From an uncultured Solirubrobacterales bacterium (GTDB lineage Bacteria; Actinomycetota; Thermoleophilia; Solirubrobacterales; Solirubrobacteraceae): a stretch of 32,718 nt of DNA. Positions 23,360 through 31,573 of the stretch are shown piece after piece. The notes under the pieces were generated by a model that saw only the letters and a list, made by a program, of their open reading frames with translations, ran no database searches and was not told where the DNA came from. The stretch spans positions 1-32,718 of the forward strand of contig CALJKH010000225.1 in the NCBI GenBank assembly GCA_937973575.1. The letters are read 5' to 3'. The position numbers were made by a program, and so were the translations under genes. How positions within the stretch are numbered: position 1 is the stretch's first letter; each line of letters opens with the position of its first letter.

Positions 23360-25648
23360 TTAGCTGGTCGCGCTGCCACCAAGCAGCGCTACGAGTCGCC
23401 GCCTGACGCTTGGAACGAGCAACAAGGCTGCGATCAGAACAAGCAGAGCTGCGAGCAAGCCTGGGACCGAAACGCTGCTTGAAGTGCTCGACGCCTGAGC
23501 TTGAGTTGCCTGACCTGGGATGTAGCGCTGTGCTGACTGAGAGCTGGTGACTGTGTAGCCCTTCTTGCCCTGCTTAACGCCAAATGTCCAGTGGCCCGAA
23601 ATGTCAGTCTTGAGGAGCCAAGCTCCCTGAACTCCAGCGATTGTTCGGTCCGAGATTGACTCGCCGCTCTGAACCCAAGCGCCGACTGTGAAGTTGGACG
23701 GGCTGACAGAAAGGAGTGGCGGGGTTGAGATCCGCCCTGTGCCGAGGAACTTGGCGGAGCCAGCGTCCTTGTCGCCAGTCGCCACATGGTTAAGGCTCTG
23801 GCCAACTGCCCCGATGTTGCGGCCCTTGGTGTGGCCGACACGATCCTTGGCCCCAGTTCGCACATCACCAAGCTCGTACCAACGGACAAGTCCGCCGGAG
23901 TTCAGCATTACACCCTTAAGGCTTCTTGTCTTGCCGCTCGACCCCAGCGTGAACTGGCTGCGAAGCGCTGTTGCGTTAAGCGGCTGGTTCCAGACTGCAA
24001 CGGAATCAATGGATCCGTTCCAACCGTGGCCACCATTTACCCCACCGATCTCAAACGCCTTCTTTGATGGAGCGAGGTTCTTAGGTGCCGGCCCTTCCGC
24101 GACCTGCTTGCCGTTCAAGAACAAGCGAATTTGTCCATCGCCGACTGTCCCGGCTAGGTAGGCCCTCTGAGGGAACACGGTCGTAGTTGCAGCTGCTGGG
24201 GCGGGCGCAGTCAGGCTGAGGATCCCAGGGATCAGAGTGAATGTAAGAGCGATCGCTCCTATCCCCGCAAGGAACGGTGTGGCGGGGCGAGGCTGTTCGG
24301 TCGGAAGCAACGCTGCAAGGGCGAGGATGACACCTGCGGCGACCAGGACAAAGTCGACAAAGACATACTCACTGCCGATGATGCCGATGACTGCCAATGC
24401 GATTCCTCCAATGCCGATTGCAATTCTTGAGCTCTGCGGAAGCGCAGGCCTGTCCTTCGAAAGCAGCTTTGCGTTTTTGAGTTCAATTAGCGGCCGCTCA
24501 AGGTAATGCCATGAAATCGCTGCAACGACGCCGGTAACGAGCATCGCGATGATCAGCATGCCAAACCATCCAAACACTCCGACGCTCTTGGGGAATACGC
24601 CCGCGTCGGAGAGCTTCCTCAGGACGACAGGGTGGAAGAGGTAGATGCCGTAAGAGGCGACGCCAGCCCACAGAATCCAGCTTTGGGAAAGGAACCTGCG
24701 AAGCAAACCCTTCGTCTGATCACCAAACGCGACCGGGAGAACCAAGAAGAGCCCCAGCCCAGCCGAGAGGAGATGCCGTGCCCAAAGCTGGAAGCCGTCC
24801 GCGTGCTGGAAGGCTGAGCGATTAGGGCCCGTCGCCCACGCCATAAGAGCAATGCAGACGGCTGCAAGCACCCATGAGAACCCCGGGTAATTGTCCAGCC
24901 AAGCGAGCGAGGGCGGGAGCTTCTTGCCTTCCCACGCAACCGAGAAGTAGGCCATCAACATGCCGATGGTGAAGATGTCGAGGTAAGCGAGGATCGAAAT
25001 GTCCGCAACGCGCCCGCTGCTGTTGCTGAGCAGAATCCGCGCGAGGATCCCGATCACAAACAACAGAGTGAGCATCGTCAGTTCACGGCGATGCCGGGCG
25101 GTAGCCGTAGCCGCTGGGACCTTGGAAACGAGCAGAGCAAAGATCGGTAGGAACGCGTAAAGCGTTACTTCGATGCACAGAGACCAAGCGACTGAGAGGC
25201 CTCTCAGCTCGAGTCCTGGCTTGTAGATCTGGAGGAATCCGTAGTAGAGGAATCCGTTGCTTCCAAAGACATCGGTCTTCCCTACAAGCGCACCGGTGAT
25301 AGTCAGCGCCAAAAAGAATGCGGGAACGATTCGGAGGAAACGACGCTTCGCGTAGCCACCAAGGTTGGGGTGGTCTGCAGCCTCGAGATTCGCCCGCACA
25401 AACGGGCGATAGATCAGGAAACCTGAAATAACGAAGAAGACGAGCACGCCTGATCCCAACCGCACGACAAGCGGCCGAGCGAATTCGAGTGCGCTCGGAA
25501 GTGCCACATATCCCGCGAAGTGGAAGATGACGATGCTGAGAGCCGCGATGGCGCGCAAGGCGTCCATGTAGGGGTAGCGGCCAGCGTGAATCTTCGGCGG
25601 CTTGATCAGCCTTTTAAAAGCAGTTGGCGAGCCAGTGGGGGTGCTCAT
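23360..25648 (-). CDS. acyltransferase 3 family protein fused to an extracellular LamG-like region
   Basis: The product has 762 residues. The N-terminal ~390 residues are a membrane O-acyltransferase of the OafA/YrhL type. YMDALRAIAALSIVIFHF places the conserved Arg and catalytic His43, SVAWSLCIEV has Glu160 and GIYLFHP has His339. Extra membrane helices occur at about 405-480. The part outside (about 493-700) resembles LamG/concanavalin-like jelly-roll sequence. QIRLFLNGKQVAEG and GWNGSIDSVAVWNQPLNATALRS look like the second half of a LamG domain. LVRWYELGD, AKFLGTGRIS and FTVGAWVQSGES look like a first half. A Ser/Thr/Gln linker, one helix (729-745) and a basic tail end the protein. ATG 25648 is chosen; a longer frame upstream is unrelated coding. 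Neighbours: 64 bases after the FlgD-Ig gene. Likely decorates surface glycan. Confidence 0.92.
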   Translation of the reverse strand: MSTPTGSPTAFKRLIKPPKIHAGRYPYMDALRAIAALSIVIFHFAGYVALPSALEFARPLVVRLGSGVLVFFVISGFLIYRPFVRANLEAADHPNLGGYAKRRFLRIVPAFFLALTITGALVGKTDVFGSNGFLYYGFLQIYKPGLELRGLSVAWSLCIEVTLYAFLPIFALLVSKVPAATATARHRRELTMLTLLFVIGILARILLSNSSGRVADISILAYLDIFTIGMLMAYFSVAWEGKKLPPSLAWLDNYPGFSWVLAAVCIALMAWATGPNRSAFQHADGFQLWARHLLSAGLGLFLVLPVAFGDQTKGLLRRFLSQSWILWAGVASYGIYLFHPVVLRKLSDAGVFPKSVGVFGWFGMLIIAMLVTGVVAAISWHYLERPLIELKNAKLLSKDRPALPQSSRIAIGIGGIALAVIGIIGSEYVFVDFVLVAAGVILALAALLPTEQPRPATPFLAGIGAIALTFTLIPGILSLTAPAPAAATTTVFPQRAYLAGTVGDGQIRLFLNGKQVAEGPAPKNLAPSKKAFEIGGVNGGHGWNGSIDSVAVWNQPLNATALRSQFTLGSSGKTRSLKGVMLNSGGLVRWYELGDVRTGAKDRVGHTKGRNIGAVGQSLNHVATGDKDAGSAKFLGTGRISTPPLLSVSPSNFTVGAWVQSGESISDRTIAGVQGAWLLKTDISGHWTFGVKQGKKGYTVTSSQSAQRYIPGQATQAQASSTSSSVSVPGLLAALLVLIAALLLVPSVRRRLVALLGGSATS

Positions 25649-25712
25649 AGACACATGATGTTCGCAGTTGCGCCGAAACCCGGCAGTTCGGAAAGATTTC
25701 GCCGCTTGGCGA

Positions 25713-27479
25713 TCAATGTCCTGCTGCGATTGCCAGAGAGCGCACCAGCAGGGAGAGGGTTGTTGGCCCGACCAGAGCGTTTGCCGCAATGTTGGGTATG
25801 CCTGGCCTGATGTACAGGCCCTTTCCGACCCGCCATGCTGCAACTCCAGCGATCCCGGCCTGCGGACCGGAGGCTGCGACGAAGCCGGCTGAGGACTCAA
25901 CCTTTGTAATTCCCGACCAGCCTGCTGGGGCAAAAATTCGGCCGCCAGTGGTGGCGAACAGGCCAATCGTGTCCTTCCAGGCCAGTTGGTAGGCGGAATC
26001 GGCTTGGACTGGGCCGCGCGTGCCACCCATCGCATCAGCCTGAGTTGGCTTTGACGGCGAACTGATTACCCCGCCGCGAACCTCAACGGTTCGGCGAAGC
26101 GAGTCGAGGCCGAGGTCGAGGATCCTCTTACCCCCGTTGGCTCTATCTCTAAGGCCCTTCAAGACCTGGCTTGGAAGCCATGTCTCTTCACCGGCAAGAA
26201 CAGCACCGTTGTAGTCCGCGAGCTTCGGTCCACGCCCCTGAGCTAGAGCGATGTCAGTAGTCACATCGGCCTTGATCCTGCTCTGCGCCATCACTCTTAG
26301 GAGAGGTAGCACCTGATCCGCCCAACCCACTAGGCCACCCTTGATGTTGGGCATCAAGCGATTGATTGACGCAGCGCGACCAAGCGGCAGAAGGTCGGGC
26401 AAGCCATCGCCGTCACCGTCAACCGGCGCCAGAGCCTGCCACCGAATCGCTGGGAGCACCACTAGAAGGTCAGCCTTCCCAGTTGCAATCGGTACAGGGA
26501 CGGTCACCCTCGCTCCATTCCCTGCGACCGTGAGCTGCGCGACTGTTCGCGCCTTGGCTGGGACGCGGATGCGGAGACTTTGCCCCTTGCCCTTGCCATG
26601 CGCTAGGAGTGGGCCGCCAGTGGCAGATCGGAGTGACCACTCGAACGCTCGCCCGCGCGAGTCCACAGCTAGCTGGAGGACCCCGCGAGGCTGAACCGGA
26701 AGTGATGGAACCTGGACCCCAAGGTGGCGGACTGTCACACCTGGCTTACCCTTGGGGGGCCCAGCAACCGGTGTCAGATGCACTGGGGTGCTGCCGCGGT
26801 TTCCAGCGCCATCGGTTTCTGTCAGTCCAAGTAGATAGACGCCATCCGGTGCTGGCCGGCCGGCAATCTTGCCATCCCATGTGATGGCTGACGGCTTGTT
26901 AGGAAGAGGGAACCGCTTGACAACCTTTGAGGGGACAGTGTCGGTGCGGAGAACGAAGCCCTCGACATTCCTGCCCCGAGTGCCGCCGATTGCACCTGTC
27001 ACAAGCTTTGGTCCGGGGAGAATTGCTGGTCCTGCGCCATGAGGAGGATCAACCTGCTTGACGATCGGCATCGCTGCCACTGTGTCGAGTCGAGTCCCAT
27101 TCGGAACGGTTAGCGACCGGCCTTGCCTCGCCAGTCCAATGCGGAATCTGTAGAGGCCGTCCGGAGCAGGCTTCCCGTCCTGCCCATTTCCGTCCCAGAC
27201 GAACTCAGTCCGGGTGCGCTGCTTGACAGTCCGGCCACCAGCAAGAGTCCGGACCTCGTCGCCTCGTGAATCAACGACGGAAACAGCGACAGTGTCGTCC
27301 CGCTTAAGCCAGAAGGACACGGCTCCGGTCCTCGGCCCTGACCCAACGGGCGAGAAGGTACGACTAACACGCACGCCGAGTACGACCGGGTCGCTGTGCC
27401 GAAGGTGCTGAGCTACATACAGGCCGCCGAAGGTTGCGACTGCGAGAAACAGAAAGGCGAGTCGAGCTGAGCGGATCAA
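25713..27479 (-). CDS. exported FlgD-Ig domain protein with calcium-loop motif
   Basis: The product has 588 residues. An uncleaved or cleaved N-terminal signal/anchor (residues 5-24, hydrophobic after MIRSAR) is followed by two FlgD-Ig-type domains. One spans about 50-115 (VDSRGDEVRTLAGG, then FVWDGNGQDGKPAPDGLYRFRI) and the other about 180-235 (TWDGKIAGRPAPDGVYLLGL). Residues 353-363 hold PVDGDGDGLPDLL, a DxDxDG loop of the calcium-binding type. The rest (365-588) includes DYNGAVLAGEETWLPSQ and ends GKGLYIRPGIPNIAANAL, resembling a GATase-like fold without an obvious active-site cysteine. TTG at 27479 is the start because no other start lies in frame upstream before a stop. Probably a secreted surface or scaffold protein of unknown function. 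Confidence 0.85.
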   Translation of the reverse strand: MIRSARLAFLFLAVATFGGLYVAQHLRHSDPVVLGVRVSRTFSPVGSGPRTGAVSFWLKRDDTVAVSVVDSRGDEVRTLAGGRTVKQRTRTEFVWDGNGQDGKPAPDGLYRFRIGLARQGRSLTVPNGTRLDTVAAMPIVKQVDPPHGAGPAILPGPKLVTGAIGGTRGRNVEGFVLRTDTVPSKVVKRFPLPNKPSAITWDGKIAGRPAPDGVYLLGLTETDGAGNRGSTPVHLTPVAGPPKGKPGVTVRHLGVQVPSLPVQPRGVLQLAVDSRGRAFEWSLRSATGGPLLAHGKGKGQSLRIRVPAKARTVAQLTVAGNGARVTVPVPIATGKADLLVVLPAIRWQALAPVDGDGDGLPDLLPLGRAASINRLMPNIKGGLVGWADQVLPLLRVMAQSRIKADVTTDIALAQGRGPKLADYNGAVLAGEETWLPSQVLKGLRDRANGGKRILDLGLDSLRRTVEVRGGVISSPSKPTQADAMGGTRGPVQADSAYQLAWKDTIGLFATTGGRIFAPAGWSGITKVESSAGFVAASGPQAGIAGVAAWRVGKGLYIRPGIPNIAANALVGPTTLSLLVRSLAIAAGH

Positions 27480-27510
27480 ATTCCCATGCGCCCTTGGGGC
27501 AGCAACCTGA

Positions 27511-28620
27511 TCAGCGGGTGCTGTCGGCCCCGACGGTGACGATCACTTGCGCCGTGCAGGTGTTCGGGTCTGGGCAGGCGATTGACTGCACCTTGTCGTC
27601 AGCAGCGACGACATTTGAGGTAACACCAAGGGCCTTAGCTACATCCTCCGCATCAACCGCATGGCCAGGCATGTAAGCGACAAGAGTCTTCTGCTCCTGC
27701 TGGTTACCCGCTGTTGCGATACGACCCTTTGCGAAACCGTCCTTTGTCAACTCCGCAGCCACCTGCCCGGCGAGTCCGTTGATCGGAGTTCCGTTGAGCA
27801 CAGCGACAACGACTCCCTTGCTGCCGGAACCTGAACCTCCACCAGTGGCTGACTTCGATGAGCCACTTGGCGTTGGGCTGTCTGAACCACCGAGGAACTG
27901 AGTTACCCCAATGACCACAACGCCAACGACGAGCACGCCGATGAGTGCCACTAGCCAAGGGTTACGCCGCTTTGTTCCCCCCGTAAGTGCCTGCGGTGGC
28001 TTGGGTGCGCGACCAAGTCCGCCAGCTGCAGCGGTTGAGGGTTGTCCGATTACCGCGTCGGTGCCAGCTGTCGCAGTGGCTACTGGGATCGGTGAAGGAA
28101 TAACAATTGGGGCAGGCCGATCGGTAAGTGGCTCGCCTGAGCTGATTGGTCCAGGCTCGTCGAGGGTTTCGTCCTCGAACTCCTCGTCGTCTTCAAACTG
28201 CTCTTCCGCGAGCGCCACGCGATCAGCAATAACTGGAGCCATCGTGGCCGATCCGAGGGCGGGCGCGCCAGATGAAATCTCGGGGCCTGTGAAGTCGGGA
28301 GCCTCAGCAAGGTCACCCGCGTCTACCTCAGCTACAGCCTGGGGCTTCACTGCTGAAACAGGGGCAGGAGCTGGGGTGCTTGGAGCTGCGGCTGGGGCAA
28401 CGCGACCAACGGAGGCCACTTCGACGGCTAGTGCGGACTCAGCGGCGTATGCGCGAGATGTCTCAGCATCCAACTCGTCCTGCAAGCGGCGCACCTCACG
28501 GCCCTGCCCGAGAACAACCGTGGCAAGAATCGCCGAAGCCAAAGCGGCGCCGATACCCGCAACGACAGCTACATCGCCGAGTAGGCCTGAAATTGAAACG
28601 GCAAGAGGTGCGGTGCCCAT
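27511..28620 (-). CDS. membrane protein with extracytoplasmic LytR_C domain
   Basis: The product has 369 residues. A hydrophobic N-terminal helix (about 8-38) leads to a short coiled-coil-like segment (RRLQDELDAETSRAYAAESA). A long Pro/Ala/Glu-rich linker (70-215, with a strongly acidic patch near 141-155) follows. A second helix NPWLVALIGVLVVGVVVIGV (220-239) precedes a Gly/Ser linker and a LytR_C domain (268-365: VVVAVLNGTPINGLAGQVAAEL, VAYMPGHAVDAEDVAKALGV, CPDPNTCTAQVIVTVG). LytR_C is usually the C-terminal part of LytR-CpsA-Psr wall-polymer ligases; here the catalytic LCP domain is absent. Two cysteines near the end may form a disulfide. It lies 12 bases after the dehydratase gene and may help anchor or deliver glycan. 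Confidence 0.9.
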   Translation of the reverse strand: MGTAPLAVSISGLLGDVAVVAGIGAALASAILATVVLGQGREVRRLQDELDAETSRAYAAESALAVEVASVGRVAPAAAPSTPAPAPVSAVKPQAVAEVDAGDLAEAPDFTGPEISSGAPALGSATMAPVIADRVALAEEQFEDDEEFEDETLDEPGPISSGEPLTDRPAPIVIPSPIPVATATAGTDAVIGQPSTAAAGGLGRAPKPPQALTGGTKRRNPWLVALIGVLVVGVVVIGVTQFLGGSDSPTPSGSSKSATGGGSGSGSKGVVVAVLNGTPINGLAGQVAAELTKDGFAKGRIATAGNQQEQKTLVAYMPGHAVDAEDVAKALGVTSNVVAADDKVQSIACPDPNTCTAQVIVTVGADSTR

Positions 28621-28632
28621 CGAGATGGCAGT

Positions 28633-30540
28633 TTAGGTGTTGGCGCGGGCGGTGGCCGACGCACTTAACTCGCTGACGCGGGAGGCAAGCGCTGAGGCAT
28701 CGCCTTCAAGGGCCAAAAGGTTGACTTCGTGGAAGGTTCGCTCTACCCATTCAGCCTCAAGTGGAGCGCGGTCCGCACGCAGGATCTTCTCCGCAGCAGT
28801 GGGTATCGGCCGCTCATCTGGGTTGAACAGCTCCTCGTGAAGCTTCTCTCCGGGCTTGCGCCCAATCACTTCGATCGCGATGTCCTTCCCTGGCTCAAGT
28901 CCTGAAAGTCGGATCATTGCCTCGGCAAGCTCCATGATCTTCACTGGCTCGCCCATGTCAAGCACGTAAACAGCGCCGCTACGCCCGTCGAGCGACCCCG
29001 CCCGGATCACTAGTTGCACAGCCTCCGGGATCGTCATAAAGAACCTGGTCATGCGCTCATCGGTGACTGTCACCGGGCCGCCAGCTGCAATCTGCCTCCG
29101 GAAAATCGGGACAACCGACCCAGATGAGCCAAGGACATTGCCGAAGCGAACTGCCGCATAACGAGTTCCCGGGTGCGAGGCTGCCGCTGCTTCCACAGCC
29201 CACTCCGCGAGCGCCTTTGAGGCACCCATTACCGTCGCTGGCCTGACCGCCTTGTCAGTGGAGACCAGAACGAAGTTTGCGACTCCCATCTCCCCTGCGA
29301 TCCGCGCGACCAAGCGTGTTGCCAACGCGTTGTTACGAACCGCCTCAATCGGATTGCGCTCCATCATCCCGACATGTTTGTAGGCAGCTGCATGGAAGAC
29401 GATCGACGGCTTGTGCTCAGCAAGCACCTCACGCATCCGCTCCTCCTCGCGGCAATCAGCGAGCACTGGAATTGCGCCGTGAACATGGCGTTCGTCTTCC
29501 AGCTCACGAAGCACCTCGAACAGGTTGTCCTCTGCGTGATCAACCAGCACGATTGACCTTGGCCCGACCCGTGCGATCTGACGGCAAAGCTCAGCGCCGA
29601 TCGATCCACCAGCACCAGTGACCATCACGGTCTTGCCAACCAGATAGGCACCAACGCGCTCAAGCTCCATGCGCACCGGCTCACGGCCGAGGACATCCTC
29701 GACCTTGACATCACGCACCTGGCGAACAAGGCCATCGCCACGCTGAAGGAGTTCAAAAACAGTTGGCAATGTGCGAACTGGAATCGCCCGTCGGCGGCAT
29801 GACGACACGACCTTGGCCCGGAGGTCACCTGGGGCTGAAGGGATCGCGATCATCACTTCGTCTGGCTCTGTCTCGTCCAGAATTCGGGGAAGCTCATCGG
29901 TGCCGCCAAGAACGCGCAGCCCGTACTCATCCTTCTCACCACGCTTGCGAGGATCGTCGTCCACAAAGCCGATCGGGCGCAGCTTCAGATCTGGGTTGCG
30001 AGTCATCTCACGGACGACAAGCCGGCCACCGTCGCCGCCACCAATGATCAGTACATCCCGGTAACCGCGCCCACCCCTGATGCCGCGGAGGCGGCGCTCA
30101 AAGAAGAAGTGGACGAGAACACGAGCCATCAAGAGAAGGAACAGGGCGAGCAGAAGGAAGAGAGCCATTACTCCAGCTGGCATAGCGACGGTTGCGCCAG
30201 TTCCATTCGCGGAAATCACAGTGACCGGGTGAACGAGGACAACGGCACCCATCGTCACAACGACCGCGATCAGCACTCCTCTGACGAGAGCCTCGTAGTC
30301 ACGCCTGCCGGTAAATCGCGTTTCTCGGCGGTAGACACCGTTTAGAGCCAGAACAACAAGGGTTCCGCCAACGACCCAGGGGAGAGTCTTGTGGAAAAGG
30401 TGCTGGTAGCGGATCGGAGTTCCGCTATCGAAGCGAAGGTCAAACGCTAGGAGATAGGCGACTGCCAGTAGGCCCGCGTCAGCGAGCATCTGAGGCACTG
30501 CGTGCCTATGAACGGGGAATGTCCGCCGTCCGCTGAACAT
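28633..30540 (-). CDS. membrane-bound nucleotide-sugar 4,6-dehydratase (WbpM/CapD-like)
   Basis: The product has 635 residues, the long-form length. Four membrane helices (17-33, 53-68, 85-107, 118-147) are followed by a first Rossmann domain with VLIIGGGDGGRLVVREM (164-180). The catalytic SDR domain follows: VMVTGAGGSIGAELC (305-319), FHAAAYKHVGMMERNP (382-397) and LVSTDKAVRPATVMGASKAL (425-444), where MGASK replaces the usual YxxxK as in inverting or retaining 4,6-dehydratases of this family. Such enzymes convert UDP-GlcNAc to a 4-keto-6-deoxy sugar. AGGA lies nine bases upstream of the ATG. The gene follows the DUF354 gene by 10 bases and the aminotransferase shortly before; together they suit synthesis of an amino-deoxy sugar. 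Confidence 0.95.
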   Translation of the reverse strand: MFSGRRTFPVHRHAVPQMLADAGLLAVAYLLAFDLRFDSGTPIRYQHLFHKTLPWVVGGTLVVLALNGVYRRETRFTGRRDYEALVRGVLIAVVVTMGAVVLVHPVTVISANGTGATVAMPAGVMALFLLLALFLLLMARVLVHFFFERRLRGIRGGRGYRDVLIIGGGDGGRLVVREMTRNPDLKLRPIGFVDDDPRKRGEKDEYGLRVLGGTDELPRILDETEPDEVMIAIPSAPGDLRAKVVSSCRRRAIPVRTLPTVFELLQRGDGLVRQVRDVKVEDVLGREPVRMELERVGAYLVGKTVMVTGAGGSIGAELCRQIARVGPRSIVLVDHAEDNLFEVLRELEDERHVHGAIPVLADCREEERMREVLAEHKPSIVFHAAAYKHVGMMERNPIEAVRNNALATRLVARIAGEMGVANFVLVSTDKAVRPATVMGASKALAEWAVEAAAASHPGTRYAAVRFGNVLGSSGSVVPIFRRQIAAGGPVTVTDERMTRFFMTIPEAVQLVIRAGSLDGRSGAVYVLDMGEPVKIMELAEAMIRLSGLEPGKDIAIEVIGRKPGEKLHEELFNPDERPIPTAAEKILRADRAPLEAEWVERTFHEVNLLALEGDASALASRVSELSASATARANT

Positions 30541-30550
30541 CGTGTTGATC

Positions 30551-31564
30551 CTACCCCCGCCTGACTTTCCGGGCCAGTGGACGCATCAGTAGCTGCAGGA
30601 AGTCCTCTGGGTCGCGACGCACACGGTTTGGCGCGTCAATCCCTTCCCGGCGGACGGGAATTGCCTGCTGTGGATCGGTCAACCTGCCCAGCAGTCCAGT
30701 GTTCAAAAGATGTTCATCAACCGCCCCGAGTCGGCCAGCGAAAACTGTCAGGACTGGCGTCCCTAGAGCTACGGCCTCACGGTTCATGGTTCCGCCAGCT
30801 GAGATAACTAAGTCCGCAAGGGCGACAAGGGACTGGGCGTCCACTGCCTTCTCCGGAATGATCAACCCAGGGACGGCTTGGAGCTGTTCGCGTTGCTCAG
30901 GCGTCCTCGGGAGAACGACAGCTTGGTGGTCTGACAGCAGCTCCAATGCTTGACCAAACAGATCGTTCTCTACGCGGTGGTAGAGAGCAACGGCTGGCGG
31001 GGTGCGAACGACAGCCCATGGGCGGGAAGTGTCGATACCAAGGCTGGCTGGCACTGAGGGGTCAGGCTCAAAGTCAGAGAGGTAGTACTCCTCCTTTAGA
31101 CCCTCGTATTGGAAGAGCTTGCCCTTCGCCCCATATCGCTCAATCCGCTCCTTCGGGATCAGAGCCGGGACAACAACTCCGTCAGCCAGATGGCAATTGA
31201 GTTGGTGCTGCAGGGTTGCGTATTCGTAGTCGAAGGTTGTGCTGCAGGGAATGCGCAGAAGCCACGATGCGACCGTGATGTCGTTTGAGCCGTGGCCGAG
31301 CGCTAGGTCGAACTTCTTCCCCTTCGCCCAGCGAGTCAACTCAAAAGACCGCGATGCAAGCCCGACTGCCTTCGATCCGCGGCTACCGCCGCGGTGATGC
31401 CCGATCACCTCGTGGTCAAGGCCAAAGCGATCAAGCAGCCCGATCGTTTGGGCAAAGTCCCTAGCTGTGACTTCAACCTCCCAGCCCTTTGCACGAAGCA
31501 GCTCGATCATCGGCCTCATTACGAGGACGTGTGGGCTGTTTGTGAGGTCGACCCAAGCCCTCAT
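30551..31564 (-). CDS. DUF354 family protein (GT-B/UDP-GlcNAc-2-epimerase-like fold)
   Basis: The product has 337 residues and matches the DUF354 pattern. The start MRAWVDLTNSPHVLVMRPMI is the first strand and helix with the conserved HVLFF-type phrase. VTARDFAQTIGLLDRFGLDHEVIGHH follows, then ALGHGSNDITVASWLL in the middle and LVISAGGTMNREAVALGTPVL with FAGRLGAVDEHLL near the C-terminal nucleotide-binding region. I know this family from archaeal and bacterial surface-sugar clusters. It is related in fold to UDP-GlcNAc 2-epimerases and GT-B enzymes, but its reaction is unproven. The ATG has AAGG seven bases before it, overlapping the stop of the aminotransferase gene 9 bases upstream. Likely cytoplasmic and part of nucleotide-sugar production or transfer. 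Confidence 0.93.
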   Translation of the reverse strand: MRAWVDLTNSPHVLVMRPMIELLRAKGWEVEVTARDFAQTIGLLDRFGLDHEVIGHHRGGSRGSKAVGLASRSFELTRWAKGKKFDLALGHGSNDITVASWLLRIPCSTTFDYEYATLQHQLNCHLADGVVVPALIPKERIERYGAKGKLFQYEGLKEEYYLSDFEPDPSVPASLGIDTSRPWAVVRTPPAVALYHRVENDLFGQALELLSDHQAVVLPRTPEQREQLQAVPGLIIPEKAVDAQSLVALADLVISAGGTMNREAVALGTPVLTVFAGRLGAVDEHLLNTGLLGRLTDPQQAIPVRREGIDAPNRVRRDPEDFLQLLMRPLARKVRRG

Positions 31565-31573
31565 GGGCGGGCC

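Noticed and set aside
25649..26035. N-terminal extension of the acyltransferase by 129 codons
   Set aside because: The extension overlaps the 3' end of the FlgD-Ig gene in another frame and has no acyltransferase-like sequence. The start at 25648 fits the family's first motif.
27911..28636. 241-codon plus-strand open frame rich in Ser, Ala and Thr
   Set aside because: It is the reverse complement of the Pro/Ala/Glu-rich linker of the LytR_C protein gene. The composition follows from that linker and no domain is seen.
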